NCBI GenBank assembly: GCA_037013495.1
Contig: CM072801.1
Coordinates: 13,073,501-13,137,500 of the forward strand
From: Hippophae tibetana
Lineage: Eukaryota; Streptophyta; Magnoliopsida; Rosales; Elaeagnaceae
Direction: 5' to 3'
Length of the DNA stretch: 64,000 nucleotides
The number at the start of each line of letters is the position of its first letter. Position 1 is the stretch's first letter. Position numbers and translations under genes: made by a program. The notes under the pieces are model-generated. The model was not told where the DNA came from and made no database searches. It saw nothing but the letters and a program-made list of their open reading frames with translations. This document shows positions 10,324-21,810 of this stretch, piece by piece.

Positions 10324-11813
10324 TGATGAGCGAAAACATACATCGTCGATTCTTGCCAATACTTTGGTTTTAATATTTATAAAACTCTCGCAAGTGCACG
10401 AATCATTTCGTAGAAAATGATAAGTATACCCCCAAGGTCGATCTTAGGAAAGAATGTATGTGGTTTTTAATTTATTATTCAAACTTTTAAAAATGAAATT
10501 AAATCCTAAACATTCAGTCATAATATTTTGGGGTTTTTGTGTTTTAATCTACATATATAAAAATAAACATAGATTCAATAAATATTCATGCAAATTTTGT
10601 TCATTTATAATGGTAGAGTATTTATGAATATAATAACTAAGTTAATTATGCTTGCTCATATTATCTAGGTTATTAAAGATATGAATTGATATTTATTGAT
10701 TCTACCTTTTTTGTATGAATACCACCTTTGGTGGGGTTAGATATTCTTTGTTAACTAAACAAATCAATTAACACCTATGGGTGGGGTTGATAACTAATTT
10801 GCCTAATTAAATTAATTCATTTTTCTAAGAGATTGAAAATGAACCATTTAAATGCCACCTTTGGTGGGGTTAGACAGTTTAAACTTTATTCAAGGTGTCC
10901 AAATTAAACCTAAGAATTTAATTATCCGAGTACTAACTTTCAAGTTTTAAAACCACTACCGAAAACATGTCGTCAATACATTTTCAGATAATAATTCTTA
11001 TAAAAACTTTTGAAATAGAGCTTCACTCTAACTACCGGGCGATTGTACCATCAAATAAAAGAGCACTACTCTAAATCAAACCGGATAACTAAACCTTAAA
11101 ATCTAATTTTCAGGTTTAAGTTTGTAATGAAAAATAATATATTTCTCTCTAACATTCTTAATATAAAAACGCGTAATGGAAAAGAGAGAAAGAAAGAAGA
11201 GAGAAGTGTTTTTTGAAGGTGTTGAAGATGTGAAGGTGTGAAGGGAATGGGGTATTTATAGGTGAGGATGGAGAGAAAAAATGAGTAAAAAAATGTTAAA
11301 AAAATTTAAAAACGCGTAATGTAATTGTTGAGGTCATTGATGACGTCAGCATGACGTCATGAGGGCGGCTGCACGTGAAAAATGGGGCAGATGAACAGTA
11401 GCCGCGCGCAGCTTGGCGCAGATGAAAAGTAGCCGCGCGCAGCTTGGCGCAGATGAAAAGTAGCCGCGCGCGTAGCTTGGGGCGAATGAACAGTAGTAGT
11501 ACGCGCAGCTTGGGGCAGATGAACAGTATCAGCGCGCGAGGTGGCGCGATTTTCTCTTTTTTGACCTTTTTGACTCATTTTGTCCAATTTTTCCATATTT
11601 GTTGACCTTTCCCTATTTATTTATTAATATATTTGTGATGTATTGCTTCCAGTATTCCTCTTTGAGTCTTTAAGTTGCGTTTTTAAGCCAAAAATACCTG
11701 AAAAATAATAAAAATACCCGTGATTCCGAAAAAGACAAATTTATATAAATATATGATAAAACATATAAATATATATATTTTTAATCAATTAATGTGCATA
11801 AAATCATGGTTAT
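10324..11813 (-). repeat. Right LTR (5' LTR of the minus-strand LARD), truncated
   Basis: It starts TGATGAGCGAAAAC and follows the left LTR closely, but has no nested solo LTR and lacks the roughly 400-bp segment corresponding to 5655-6055. Instead, the ATATAAAAACGCGTAATGG junction joins distant parts. It stops after CATGGTTAT at 11813, about 25 bp short of the LTR end, and pararetrovirus-like sequence resumes. Confidence 0.85.
11390..11550 (+). repeat. GC-rich minisatellite, five copies of 31-34 bp
   Basis: GATGAACAGT/GATGAAAAGT recurs at 11390, 11421, 11452, 11484 and 11518, each followed by a GCGCGC-rich block and CAGCTTGG. It is the same unit as in the left LTR, which has three copies. 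The minus-strand reading frame over 11357-11596 is only this repeat translated. Confidence 0.85.
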
Positions 11814-12370
11814 ATATCCAGAGAAAGAATGGTTAAGTTTGTATAATCTAGCTAAAAATATATTGAGGAACATCTTGATGATATGAAATTCTACACTTCA
11901 GAGAAAGAATTCCCTATAGGTAGTAAATTCAATATCCAAAAAAAATCATATCCAGTATTTGTGTACAATGAATTTTACGCTAGGTTAATAGAAAACTTGT
12001 ATGTAGGAAATAATTTAAATGAGTTAAATTACTTTCTTGAAAATTTTAGAAAATCCAATAAAAAAATTTAGAAAGAAAATTAAGGTTATTGATAAGCCTA
12101 TTTGTTTAAGATTTTTAGTTCAATTATGGCTAGGAAGTTTCAGTAAACCCATATCATTTATTTAAGCTTGGACTTGTCAACACCAAAAGAAAATTTAATC
12201 GTCCCAAAGTGAGTATCAACAAAGTGATTATCACTTTACAAAGTAATATGCCCATCACCAAGAAAGATGGTGAAATGATCAGTAAGTATGAAACTGCTTT
12301 CAATTGTAATGAATTGAAAATAAGAATGGAAAGCAAGAAGATATTATGCCATTATACCATAGAGTAGGCT
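11814..12370 (+). pseudogene. Continuation of the pararetrovirus inclusion-body frame (probable)
   Basis: Immediately beyond the truncated LTR, + strand sequence resumes with lysine/asparagine-rich coding character. It includes an open segment at 11883-12071 (62 codons) and further open stretches to about 12360, broken by stops. It follows the viroplasmin-like remnant of 2641-2901 if the LARD is removed, and precedes a promoter-like leader, as expected of the last reading frame of a caulimovirid. No domain was recognised in it. Confidence 0.4.
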
Positions 12371-12574
12371 AGGAACCATAAATGTATTTGTTACATTAAA
12401 GATAAGGAATAAGACGTGAAGAGTTCAACTTCATAAGAATCAATGTTGGCAAATGACTCTGAATAAATGCAGGGTCCTTATACAGTAAATTGACACTTCA
12501 GCCTCGATAATGTAGGTGTTAACCAGAAAAGTTAGATGAAATAGAAATATTTCATCTATGTAAAAGAAAACCCT

Positions 12575-12770
12575 TATGTCTATAAAATGGAACTCTTATT
12601 TTAAAGAAAGATATACCTCTCACACTCGTTGAGAAATTTATTCACTTAGCTTATATCTTTCTATCTTTTTATATTTATATCTTTTGTAATCTTTTATTTA
12701 GGAATAAGTAACCAAAACCTTCTTCAAGGTTCTTAATCCTCCACTTGCAATAAACTATTATGATAAATAA
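12575..12770 (+). promoter_or_regulatory. Possible pregenomic-RNA promoter/leader of the pararetrovirus
   Basis: A TATA-like box, TATAAAAT, at 12581-12588 follows the last viral-like coding fragments. Downstream come pyrimidine-rich sequence and AATAAA-type signals near 12750-12775. Caulimovirids place the promoter and polyadenylation signal of the pregenomic RNA after the inclusion-body gene. The assignment is positional. Confidence 0.35.
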
Positions 12771-13219
12771 AACTCAATATGAAACAAAAACTCATATTTA
12801 TCACTCTAACCTTAAAAGGAATGTATGGATACTATAAATCTCTATAAGTCAAGGAGGACATAAGGTTGCATCTAATTAAGGTACTACCTTAATGAAAAAG
12901 AATGAGACAAAACGAAGTAGGAGATCGAGGTAGACCTTATATTTATCAATTTATTACAATTACATATTGTAAGGATACTAATGATCTTGATTGTTTATTA
13001 ATTGTTTTATCACTCATTCAATAATATGCATAAAATATGAAAGAAAAATATATTAAAGAAAAAAAATCAAGAACTAATGATAACTCTATGAAAGTAGAGT
13101 CATTGGTGTAAGTTTCTCCTTAATATTTACTCATTTTATTCAATAAGTAGTATTTTTTGGGTTAAAATATTACAATATGAACTTTCTAATGAAAAAGAGT
13201 GAAAATATATTTTTTGAGA

Positions 13220-14613
13220 TTTTTTGGGATGTTTTGATTTTTTTATGAATTTTAAGGTAGCACTAATCAGAAGCTACCACGTAGACGCTACACAAGCAGG
13301 GGAGTGGGCAAGCCACGTGGATGTCATGCAAGTAAAGAGAGAAAATTATGCAACATTGCATGTTCCCAGTGATACAGTGTCATGTCATGTGTCAACACGA
13401 TGTTCATTCTGAGTTGGTCGTACCGTCAAAGGTCTTGGCATGTGTCATAAATTGATTCATCCATTCATTCCACTATTGCTCACTCCATCCATAACCGTAA
13501 ATCATGTCGCACCATGTGGCACTGACTTAGCATGTGTTGAACAGATCAGTCCTCACATGTCATGAGTCACGCACTAATTCGCTCAATAAAACCCTTATGT
13601 CAGGTGTTGCACTCTTATTGGCTATCGTTGTTAATTTTTCCTTTTTATCTCAGTACTCGATCTGAAGTTGATCTAACGGTCGAGATTTCACATTATCTTA
13701 ACTTAACCCTCTAATTACCCCATAAACCTTAATGAGCCAAAATTAACATAGTTTTTATCAATTTTTGGAGCTAAGAAGAAAGAAAAACACAGAAAAATCC
13801 AAAAAAGGAAATTTTAGTGAAAATTCAAGAGAAGATTAGTGCTACAATTCAAGATATTGATTGTATTTCTTTTTCTTTTTCTTCTTTTTTTATCAATTTT
13901 TATGTCTTTTTTTATTAACAAAATTATGTCTAGTTAATTTATTAATCTAGGGGTTTTATGAACTTAATTTTGAAAATGTGATCATCTAATATTTTATCCA
14001 AATTATGATTTCAATTTAATTATATTATTTAATCTAATTTTTATGCTATGAATTGTTTGACCAACAATTGATCTATAGGGGCAATTAAATAGATTTGTGA
14101 GAATTATTTAATTGTTTGTCTTAATTAATTAACATTCATAGTTTCTAGGAAGAAATGTATGATTCTTATGCATGTGATCTATAATTGATGAACTTAATAA
14201 GTAGTATGCAATTTAATTAACACGAGAGTATGATTAGGTTAATTATTATATGATGTGTAGTTTAATTGGGAGAAGAATACATGTTATGTTAGATTCAATT
14301 GATCATATAATTAATTGATAATTATATTGGAAGAGATTTTAGTGATTCACATGTTTAAAAATTTGAGGATTAAGTATTCTTAGATATTTTCTCATATATT
14401 TTCTTAGCTATTAATTCTTATTTAATTAATTATTGTTATTTATTTTCAATTATTTTAATTTTGCTTTCTTAAAATATAAAAACACCAAAAAAATTTGATT
14501 TTTATTTTTTTGTTTTAAAAATTAGTTTCTAATAACATAATCTATATATGAACGATCTTTTCTTATCATTATATTACTTGTTGCGATACATATACTTGCA
14601 TATTCATTGAACA
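13220..14613 (+). mobile_element. Decayed gypsy-type LTR, + orientation (probable)
   Basis: The right end (14548-14613: GAACGATC...TTACTTG...CATATACTTGCA...TTGAACA) aligns by eye with the minus-strand 3' end of the solo LTR at 3603-5507. The left part has a GC-richer U3-like segment with CACGTG (near 13314). There is no reading frame of note. The left edge is uncertain and no target duplication was found. Confidence 0.4.
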
Positions 14614-17098
14614 TATTTCATGTTCAATTAACTAATTTATATAGAAGTAAATAAAACAAAAACCAAAAACCAAAAACCAAAAAAAGTTTAAAAGATGTTA
14701 TATATCTTAAAGCATCTTTACTACATTTTAATAAATCTCTAAAAGAAAATTTAAGGCACCGAAAGATCAAAATTAATTGAAAACTTACAAGGATTGATTG
14801 ATTATTATTTTTAAATAAAAAATAGATGTAATTTAGTAAAATGACCTCATAAATATTTTTAAATCTTGAATCTAGTTTGGACATAATTATATCAGATATA
14901 GAATAAAATAATGAAATACAAGAATTAAATCATTGATAAGATGATGAATTTAATCCAAAAAATATTGAATTAAGTTTAATAAATGATCAACTAAAATCAA
15001 AAGAATACAACTCTAATTTAATATTAGAATCATTTTTGTCATAAGAAACAAAATAAAAATATATATGATTTTTGCAAGCTTTATAAAAATTAATAAAAGA
15101 CTTATTAACCTTACATGAAGAAAAACTAAAAGAATAGTATGTTTAAGGAAATAGATGTGAGATGTTAGCAGAATTTTCCCTCAAAATATTATGGAATCTA
15201 CCAACCCAACTTAAAAGGACAAACCTTAATTTATATTTTCTTCTTCTTTTTTAAATAAAAGATCCAATATAACGAGTATTTATACTTAACAAAAAAAAAT
15301 AACAATAATTTAAGATTTAGGTTTTAATAACCAATAAAGAAATATTATTAATAAGGTAATGTTAATCTTCTTGTTTAAAATGTGTATTCTAATTACTTAC
15401 ACTTTATGTTTTCTCTTATTTTTTTTGTCCAAACCCTTATGCTATATTAATGTCTTTTCATTTTCCTTTACTTTGAAGCAAGTAAACATGTGAATTGTAA
15501 ACAATTTTCTAGCCGTCGTTAAAGATTTGAATTTAAAAAAAATAATGGTTTTAAATTTCAATCCCTATCCCGCATTATATTTTGAAAATATAAGTAAACA
15601 TGAGAATTTTGTTTAAAAACTTTGAGCAACAAACCTCACAACAAATATTAAATTTAATTTTTCTAAAAACATATAATAGTAACTAATTAGTATAGCTCTT
15701 TGTGGATACAATAGGGAATTCGAACCCCTCAATGTATGTGTAAGGATGTGTACGTTGCTGTTATTTTAAAAGTAAAAGATCATGCAACAATACTGAACTC
15801 TCATTCACTTTTAAGTTAACAAAATTATTTTTAATGTATGCTAAGAAAAATGAGGAGGATATTTATATAACTACGACTGCACTGATAATTATTAATAATG
15901 TTTCTGGTGAAATTTGAACCCACGACTTTAAAGTTATAAGACCCTACCTTCACTATTTTAACATTAGACTAATGGGTAATGTGCTACTCTTAGTTCACCT
16001 TTTCAGTTATTTTTCCTTTCATTTTCGGTTCTTATCTAGTAATCAAGAAGAGAGAATATGCCTAAGTGTGCTGAATATGCTAAAAGTTTCTGCTCTTGGG
16101 TCCAACTATATTGAAGATAAAAGGAAAAAAAAAGTGCAAATAAATGAGTGTGTACCATGTTATAACTTGGAAACTGTATAGATAGAAAACAATATGGAAT
16201 TATGGATAGATAAGGCTGAGGACATAAACTTACAACAATCACAAACTTATCTATAGGTCAATAATATCTTCCTCTCACTCTTTAACCAAGTAGCCATAAG
16301 TGGACCCATGACAAGCATTAGATATTTGTAGTGTGATTTTGTTTCTATTTTTGAGAGAAGTGCTTTTAAGAATTAAGACAAGACTTTTCTGAAAGCATTT
16401 TTATATGAAGTCGCTTTTGATTGAAGCTTCTTTTAACACAAGCACAAACAACAAAATGCTTAGTAGTTTGTAGAAACATTCTAGACTACTAGTAGTTTGT
16501 ACTTTGTAAGGCTCGAATCCACCCATCTTCTTCGAACACAAACAGTTAAAGTGTTAAACCACTTTGTCTATAACAACTTTTATGTGCAAATTAGTTTCTT
16601 TAAATTTATGTTTGTGATAACAATTATTCATTCCAATGGAGAAAATAAGTTTTCCCAATATTTAACATTGCCAGTGATAACTTGGAATATGCTTCCAGGA
16701 AATCCATGCACAAGAATAATAAATCTTCATTTGACTGACTACAGCCACGTAGTAATAGGAAAACTGTTTATCTTTTTCATGCTTTCAATAGTAAAGACTC
16801 ATCAATAGCACAAAATAGACACATTATTGCTTCTAAAGTGACGGGTGGAAATAGAACCTCATTCATCAACCACAACACAACATAATACAAAACTCAAGAC
16901 AGGTTACATAATGATAGAACTTTCATTCTTCAAACTTATTTTCTCTTTTGATCATTACTTGAATCAGTCTCAGAACATAGAAATGAAATTTGATTTTTTT
17001 TTAATTATTGAAATTAACACTCTTTGATCAAACATATATAATCAGGATTCAGCCTCTTTTCCGTTATCTCCACCCCGAACTCAATTTCTAATATAATA
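14614..17098. other. Intergenic AT-rich DNA
   Basis: No gene was recognised. Short + strand open fragments at about 14640-15300 are lysine-rich and stop-ridden; they could be more virus debris but carry no motif. Isolated GGGTTCAAATT/GGGTTCGAATT-like strings on the minus strand (near 15725 and 15915) resemble tRNA B boxes without a tRNA or SINE around them. The segment nearest 17098 is the 3' flank of transketolase. Confidence 0.6.
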
Positions 17099-17244
17099 CG
17101 TCTCAGTGATAATCAGTAACTAACCAAGCCTAGCTAACTTGTTTAGCTGCAGTAATAACACCCTCCGGGGTCGTCTCAGTGATAATCAGTAACTAACCAA
17201 GCCTAGCTAACTTGTTTAGCTGCAGTAATAACACCCTCCGGGGT
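17099..17244 (+). repeat. Perfect 73-bp tandem duplication across the transketolase stop codon
   Basis: The blocks 17099-17171 and 17172-17244 are identical by eye (CGTCTCAGTGATAATC... to ...CCCTCCGGGGT). In transcription order (minus strand) the copy nearer the gene supplies the last 13 codons and the stop. The second copy repeats those codons and stop inside the 3' UTR. The protein is unchanged. Confidence 0.95.
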
Positions 17245-20200
17245 AAGACCGAATTCCTTGTATATTCTTCCTGCTGGTGCACTTGCCCCAAAACGGTCAA
17301 TCCCGATAGCCTTCCCTTTGCTTCCAATAATCTTCTCCCACCCAAATGTAGATCCTGCCTCAATGCTGACTCTAGCTGTTACAGCAGCAGGCAAAACACT
17401 TTCTTTGTAAGCATCCGATTGCTTAGCAAAGAGCTCCCAAGAAACAAACGAGACTACCCTAACAGCCTTCCCTTCCTTTCGGAGCTCCTCAGCAGCTTTA
17501 ACAGCAATTTCCAACTCGGAACCAGTTCCAATCAAAATCACATCTGGCTTGTTACCTGAAGAATTGTCTGACACTATGTAGCCGCCCTTTTCAACACCTT
17601 CAATAGAAGTTCCGGCAAGCTGAGGTAGTTTTTGTCGAGAGAGAGCAAGGATAGATGGTGTCTTTCTGTTATCGACTGCTACTTTGTATGCTCCTGCAGT
17701 CTCATTCCCGTCAGCTGGTCGGAGCATTAAAATGTTAGGCATTGCTCTGAAGCTTGCCAAGTGCTCTATTGGTTGATGAGTTGGTCCATCTTCTCCAAGA
17801 CCAATTGAATCATGAGTCATCACATAGATAACTCCGGCTTCAGACAAGGCAGAAATCCTTATGGCTGCTCTCATATAGTCGGTGAAAACAAAAAAAGTGG
17901 CACAGTATGGAATAAAACCAGGGCTGTGAAGGGCAATTCCATTGCATATAGCTCCCATTCCATGCTCCCTGACGCCAAACCTCACGTTCCGTTCCTCTGG
18001 GGTATCCTTTTGGAAATCTCCATACATTTTCAATAAAGTCATGTTAGAAGAAGCAAGATCTGCACTGCCACCAAGAAGACCAGGAATGACTTTTGCAAGT
18101 GCATTAAGGTTTTGTTGCGATAAATTTCTGGTGGCATCAGCCGGGCTCTCTGGAGTATAAGTCTGTAAAATTTCAACAAGAAGATCTTAGTAAACGGTGT
18201 ACATAATAATGACTTAAACATAAATCACGCATAAAGGTTTATCTTAGGATCTGATAAAGAGGGACCAGAAAATTTGAATTCAGATTCTTATATTAGACCT
18301 TGTCAATTAAAATAGCTTACATTCATGCTTATGCTCGTTTCTTAGAGACTTCAAAAGAGGGATGAATTCAGATTCTTATATTAGACCTTGTCAATTAAAA
18401 TAGCTTACGTGCATGCTTATGCTCGTTTCTTAGAGACTTCAAAAGAGGGCATTGAAAAAGAACAAAGAATAAGAATGACGAAGCAAAAAGGAACAGGAGA
18501 AAGAAGTCTACTCACTGGAAGTGCTTTCTCCCAACCAGCAGGTAGCTCACCAGTGATGATGCTCTTAAGCTCTGCTGCTTCTTCCTTGTACTTCTTCTCA
18601 TATTCGGCAAACTTGGCATTCCATTCAGCTTCAAAAGAAGCACCTTCAGGAACGTGGCGACTCCAATGCCTAAGAAAAAGTAAAAATATTACTTAGATAT
18701 TGAAAAAAAGAGATTGATTAAGGGGCTTTTAAATCTTATACATTATGCTTCTTACTTCTTTACATCCTCAGGCACATGGAAAGGCTCATATGGCCATCCA
18801 AGGTTCTTCCTAGTAGCATCCACTTCCTTGGTACCTAATGCACTACCATGTACACTGTATGAGTTTGACTTGTTTGGAGATCCATAACCAATTGTTGTTG
18901 TCACCTGTTAAGAAAACCACTTTCAAATAAATGTGACACCAATAACATAATTAAATGAAGGGAGAGAGAGAAAGAGAGAGAGAGAGAGAGAAAAAAAAGA
19001 GAAAGAGAGGGGGAGGGGTTAGGAACTAAGAGATAAGAACTGGAACCAAACCCAAATTGAAAAATAGAGTTCTGTTAAATTCATCCCATAATTGCAAGAC
19101 AGTACCAGAATGTATGAAACTTAAGTAGAAAACATAATAAAATATAATTATATTCAGAGCCGAATGTTTCTTTTTGTCCATTCCAAGTGCACTAAGCACC
19201 ACTATTAACCTAAACATAAGGTCAATATCAAAATGTCTAACCTTGATCAAAGTGGGCTTGTCTTTGACAGCCTTTGCTTCCTTAATGGCAGCACGAATAT
19301 CATCATAACCAGTGTTTCCATTCTTTACCCAGATAACATGCCACCCAAGACCCTCAAAACGGGTGTCAACGCTCTCAGTAAATGCAATATCTGTGTCACC
19401 GTCAATTGAAATGTGGTTGTCATCATAGAAGGCTATAAGCTTTCCAAGACCCCAGTGACCAGCAAGAGAACAAGCTTCATTTGAGATCCCCTCCATTTGA
19501 CAACCATCGCCAAGTATAACATATCTGAAGTAAAGCAACATAATTTACAAGAAAAATGTGATCTAGCATGTGCACATTACAAACTTAAATAGGAGTAATG
19601 AACAATGAGAACAAAAGAAATGCTAATTACACACACTTTTGCACACCAATTGGGCGTGCCACATGGCATCGTACTTAATAACTTCCCCATTTTCCCACAT
19701 TGTGGTATCAATTAAGCAAAATGTGTGCAGTTAACATTCCTGATGAAAATAAGTGCAGTTATTATACGTGTAGTGGTCAACAATCTCTGCGTCTGGTTTG
19801 TTGTAACGAGCAGCCAAATGCTTCTCTGCAAGAGCCAAACCAACAGCATTTGCAATACCTTGCCCAAGTGGACCTAAATAGTATAGATAAGTCAGCATAT
19901 CAGCAAATGCAAGGGAAAAAAAACTGCAGCCAGAAATTAAATGCGAGACCATAATCAACAAATAAATATAAAGCAAAGACCACAGAATCTGACCAGTTGT
20001 TACTTCAACACCAAGTGTCTCAAAGTTCTCAGGATGTCCGGGGGTTCTGCTTTCCCACTGACGGAATTCCTTCAAGTCTTCTTCCTAAACATGAATTTCA
20101 AAAGGGGAAACAAAAACAGCTAATAAAAATTTGGCGTCAATATTAGAGGAATAATCAAATTTCAAAAGAAATATAGGATCTAATTGTTTGCGACTCTGTT

Positions 20201-21163
20201 ATGTTAAAAAGTGATGCTATAGAAGCATATTAATTGTGAAAGCACTTCTAGCAACCACTACCTCCAATAACATCCCTAAAACTTATTACAACAAAAACAT
20301 CTTCAAACATTGAAAATGGTCTAGCTTGCTGGATTTCAACCCTAAACGGATCTAACGCTAAACTTGTTCTGTTCAAAAAAGCTTTTTGCTGCAAGAAGTG
20401 TGTTTACAAATTCTGAGAATCAAAACAAACAAACAGACCCTATAATACACCAAGTCAAGTTGAAAGGATGAAGATCATGTGACTAAGAACTAATTCAAAC
20501 AAAATTAATTCCATTATAAACATAATATACCAATATTGAACTAAAAAAAAAAAGATATTAAACTTTCTATTAGCCAAAGCATAGTCTGATACCCAAATCC
20601 ACAAATCAAAAACAAGGAGTTAGAAAAGGCAAAAGACTAATAATTAAAAGCCAAAATTTCACCTTGACGCTATCGTAACCAGCGAGGTGAAGCAGAGCAT
20701 ACTGTAGCATACATCCATGACCAGCGGAGAGCACGAAGCGATCACGGTTGAACCAAAAGGGATTCTTCGGGTTGTACCTCATGACCTCGTCGTATAGAAT
20801 GTGACCCATCGGAGCACAACCCATGGGAAGACCCGGGTGACCCGAATTGGCCTTCTCGACGGCATCGATAGCCAGGAATCGAATCGTGTTAATCGACTTC
20901 TCAACCAGTGATGTCTCAGTGGTTTTATCCAAGGTCTCGACAGCAGCAGCTCGGAATTGTCGACTCAAGTTTATCCGCCGGCGGGAAAGCCGATAATTCT
21001 TGGAGGATGATGTAGAAGATACCGATGAGGACTTGAGACCTGAGAAAGTTGGAATTGTGAGAGAGGATAGAGATAGACGGTCTGAAGATGAATTGGAGCC
21101 ATGGTGAGAGATGGCTCGAGCTAATATGACTTGAGATAGAGTGAGAGATGATGAAGCAGCCAT
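17203..21163 (-). CDS. Transketolase, chloroplastic
   Basis: Thiamine-diphosphate enzyme that moves two-carbon ketol units between sugar phosphates in the Calvin cycle and the pentose phosphate pathway of plastids. The coding exons (minus) are 20663-21163, 19994-20084, 19768-19873, 19242-19524, 18756-18904, 18516-18669 and 17203-18162. All introns are GT-AG and phases close to 747 aa, normal for plant transketolase. The Ser/Arg-rich N-terminus (about 1-72) is a plastid transit peptide. Conserved blocks are GHPGLPMG (108-115), SAGHG (146-150), the TPP/metal motif GDG (238-240) with its DDN asparagine at 269, REHGMG (493-498, with the TPP-contacting Glu) and the [14 protein letters not shown] block. 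The ATG at 21161-21163 starts a typical transit peptide. No lesion was seen. Spans of tandem duplication lie in the intron before the last exon and at the stop codon. Confidence 0.96.
18275..18449 (+). repeat. 88-bp tandem duplication in a transketolase intron
   Basis: TGAATTCAGATTCTTATATT starts at 18275 and again at 18363, and both copies run through TTCAAAAGAGGG. They differ at only two or three positions (for example ATTCATG versus GTGCATG). The duplication lies in the intron between coding exons 6 and 7 and does not touch the splice sites. Confidence 0.92.
18963..19016 (+). repeat. (GA)n-rich microsatellite
   Basis: A run of GAGAGA with A-rich interruptions in the transketolase intron between coding exons 4 and 5. 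On the transcribed strand it is a CT-rich tract. Confidence 0.9.
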
Positions 21164-21372
21164 TTTAGTTCGTTGGGCTTACTTTGAGTCCCTTGATTTT
21201 ATCAATGAGAGAGTGTGAGAGATAGCTCTCTTATGAGCTTCTCATATGCATAAGGAGACAGGTAGAGGACAGAGCAGACCGTTAGATTTAATAAAGAGAC
21301 AATCTTGACCCTTAACTGTGGGTAGGAGTTTGGAAAATGCTCTGCCTTTCATTTCCCTTTTTGTTTTCATTC

Positions 21373-21376
<4 letters not shown>

Positions 21377-21454
<78 letters not shown>
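21377..21454 (+). repeat. (ATT)n microsatellite, about 26 units
   Basis: An uninterrupted TTA/ATT trinucleotide run about 210 bp upstream of the transketolase start codon, close to or within its promoter. Its length and purity make it likely to vary between individuals. Confidence 0.95.
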
Positions 21455-21455
<1 letters not shown>

Positions 21456-21810
21456 TAAAACTTGACCCATTTTTATCTCAAATACTAAATTTCTTAACCT
21501 TTCTATTTTTTATCTTTTCTTTTTTGTTTATTCAAAAATATATCCCTGAATGAAGACTGAAGACCGAAGAAGTTTTATATTTATTTTGTATTCGAATATA
21601 GGCAGGCAATCAATAACCAGTAATTCAATGGACGCAAGATATATAGAGTGGACGGGAAAAGAAAAAATCTTCATAATTATAACAAACATCCTCACCTCTT
21701 TAGATATTTTATTCAACTCAAAATGTATATTTTTCGCGAGCTCATTTATAATATCAATACCACAATCATGCTTTATTTATTAGAAAATAAAGATTTTAAA
21801 AACATACAGC

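Larger units (their letters stand above)
2902..11813 (-). mobile_element. Large non-coding LTR retrotransposon (LARD type, Athila/Tat-like Ty3 signature), inserted in the pararetrovirus
   Basis: The left LTR (2902-6660) and right LTR (10324-11813) are direct repeats starting TGATGAGCGAAAAC. The left copy ends CTCATCA, giving TGATGAG/CTCATCA terminal inverted repeats. Beside the right LTR is a sequence matching the 3' end of tRNA-Asp (CCGGCAACGGCGC), so the element reads on the minus strand with its 5' LTR on the right. A purine-rich tract on the minus strand (GGTTGGGGGTTG, beside 6661) abuts the left LTR. The 3.6-kb interior has no gag-pol reading frame, only AT-rich repeats and two motifs often seen downstream of pol in Athila/Tat elements (near 8155 and 8447). 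The right LTR lacks its last 25 or so bases and no target duplication is visible, so the right edge has been deleted. Confidence 0.85.

Noticed and set aside
11357-11596. 79-codon minus-strand frame with repeated RAARGYFSSAPS-like units
   Set aside because: A translation of the five-copy LTR repeat, not a protein.
15700-15960. tRNA-like B-box strings (GGGTTCAAATT, GGGTTCGAATT on the minus strand)
   Set aside because: No A box at the right distance, no cloverleaf and no SINE tail; common by chance in AT-rich transposon debris.
17203-21163. Transketolase as a split or truncated gene because of several short frames
   Set aside because: The pieces join through GT-AG introns in correct phase to a full 747-aa plastid enzyme.
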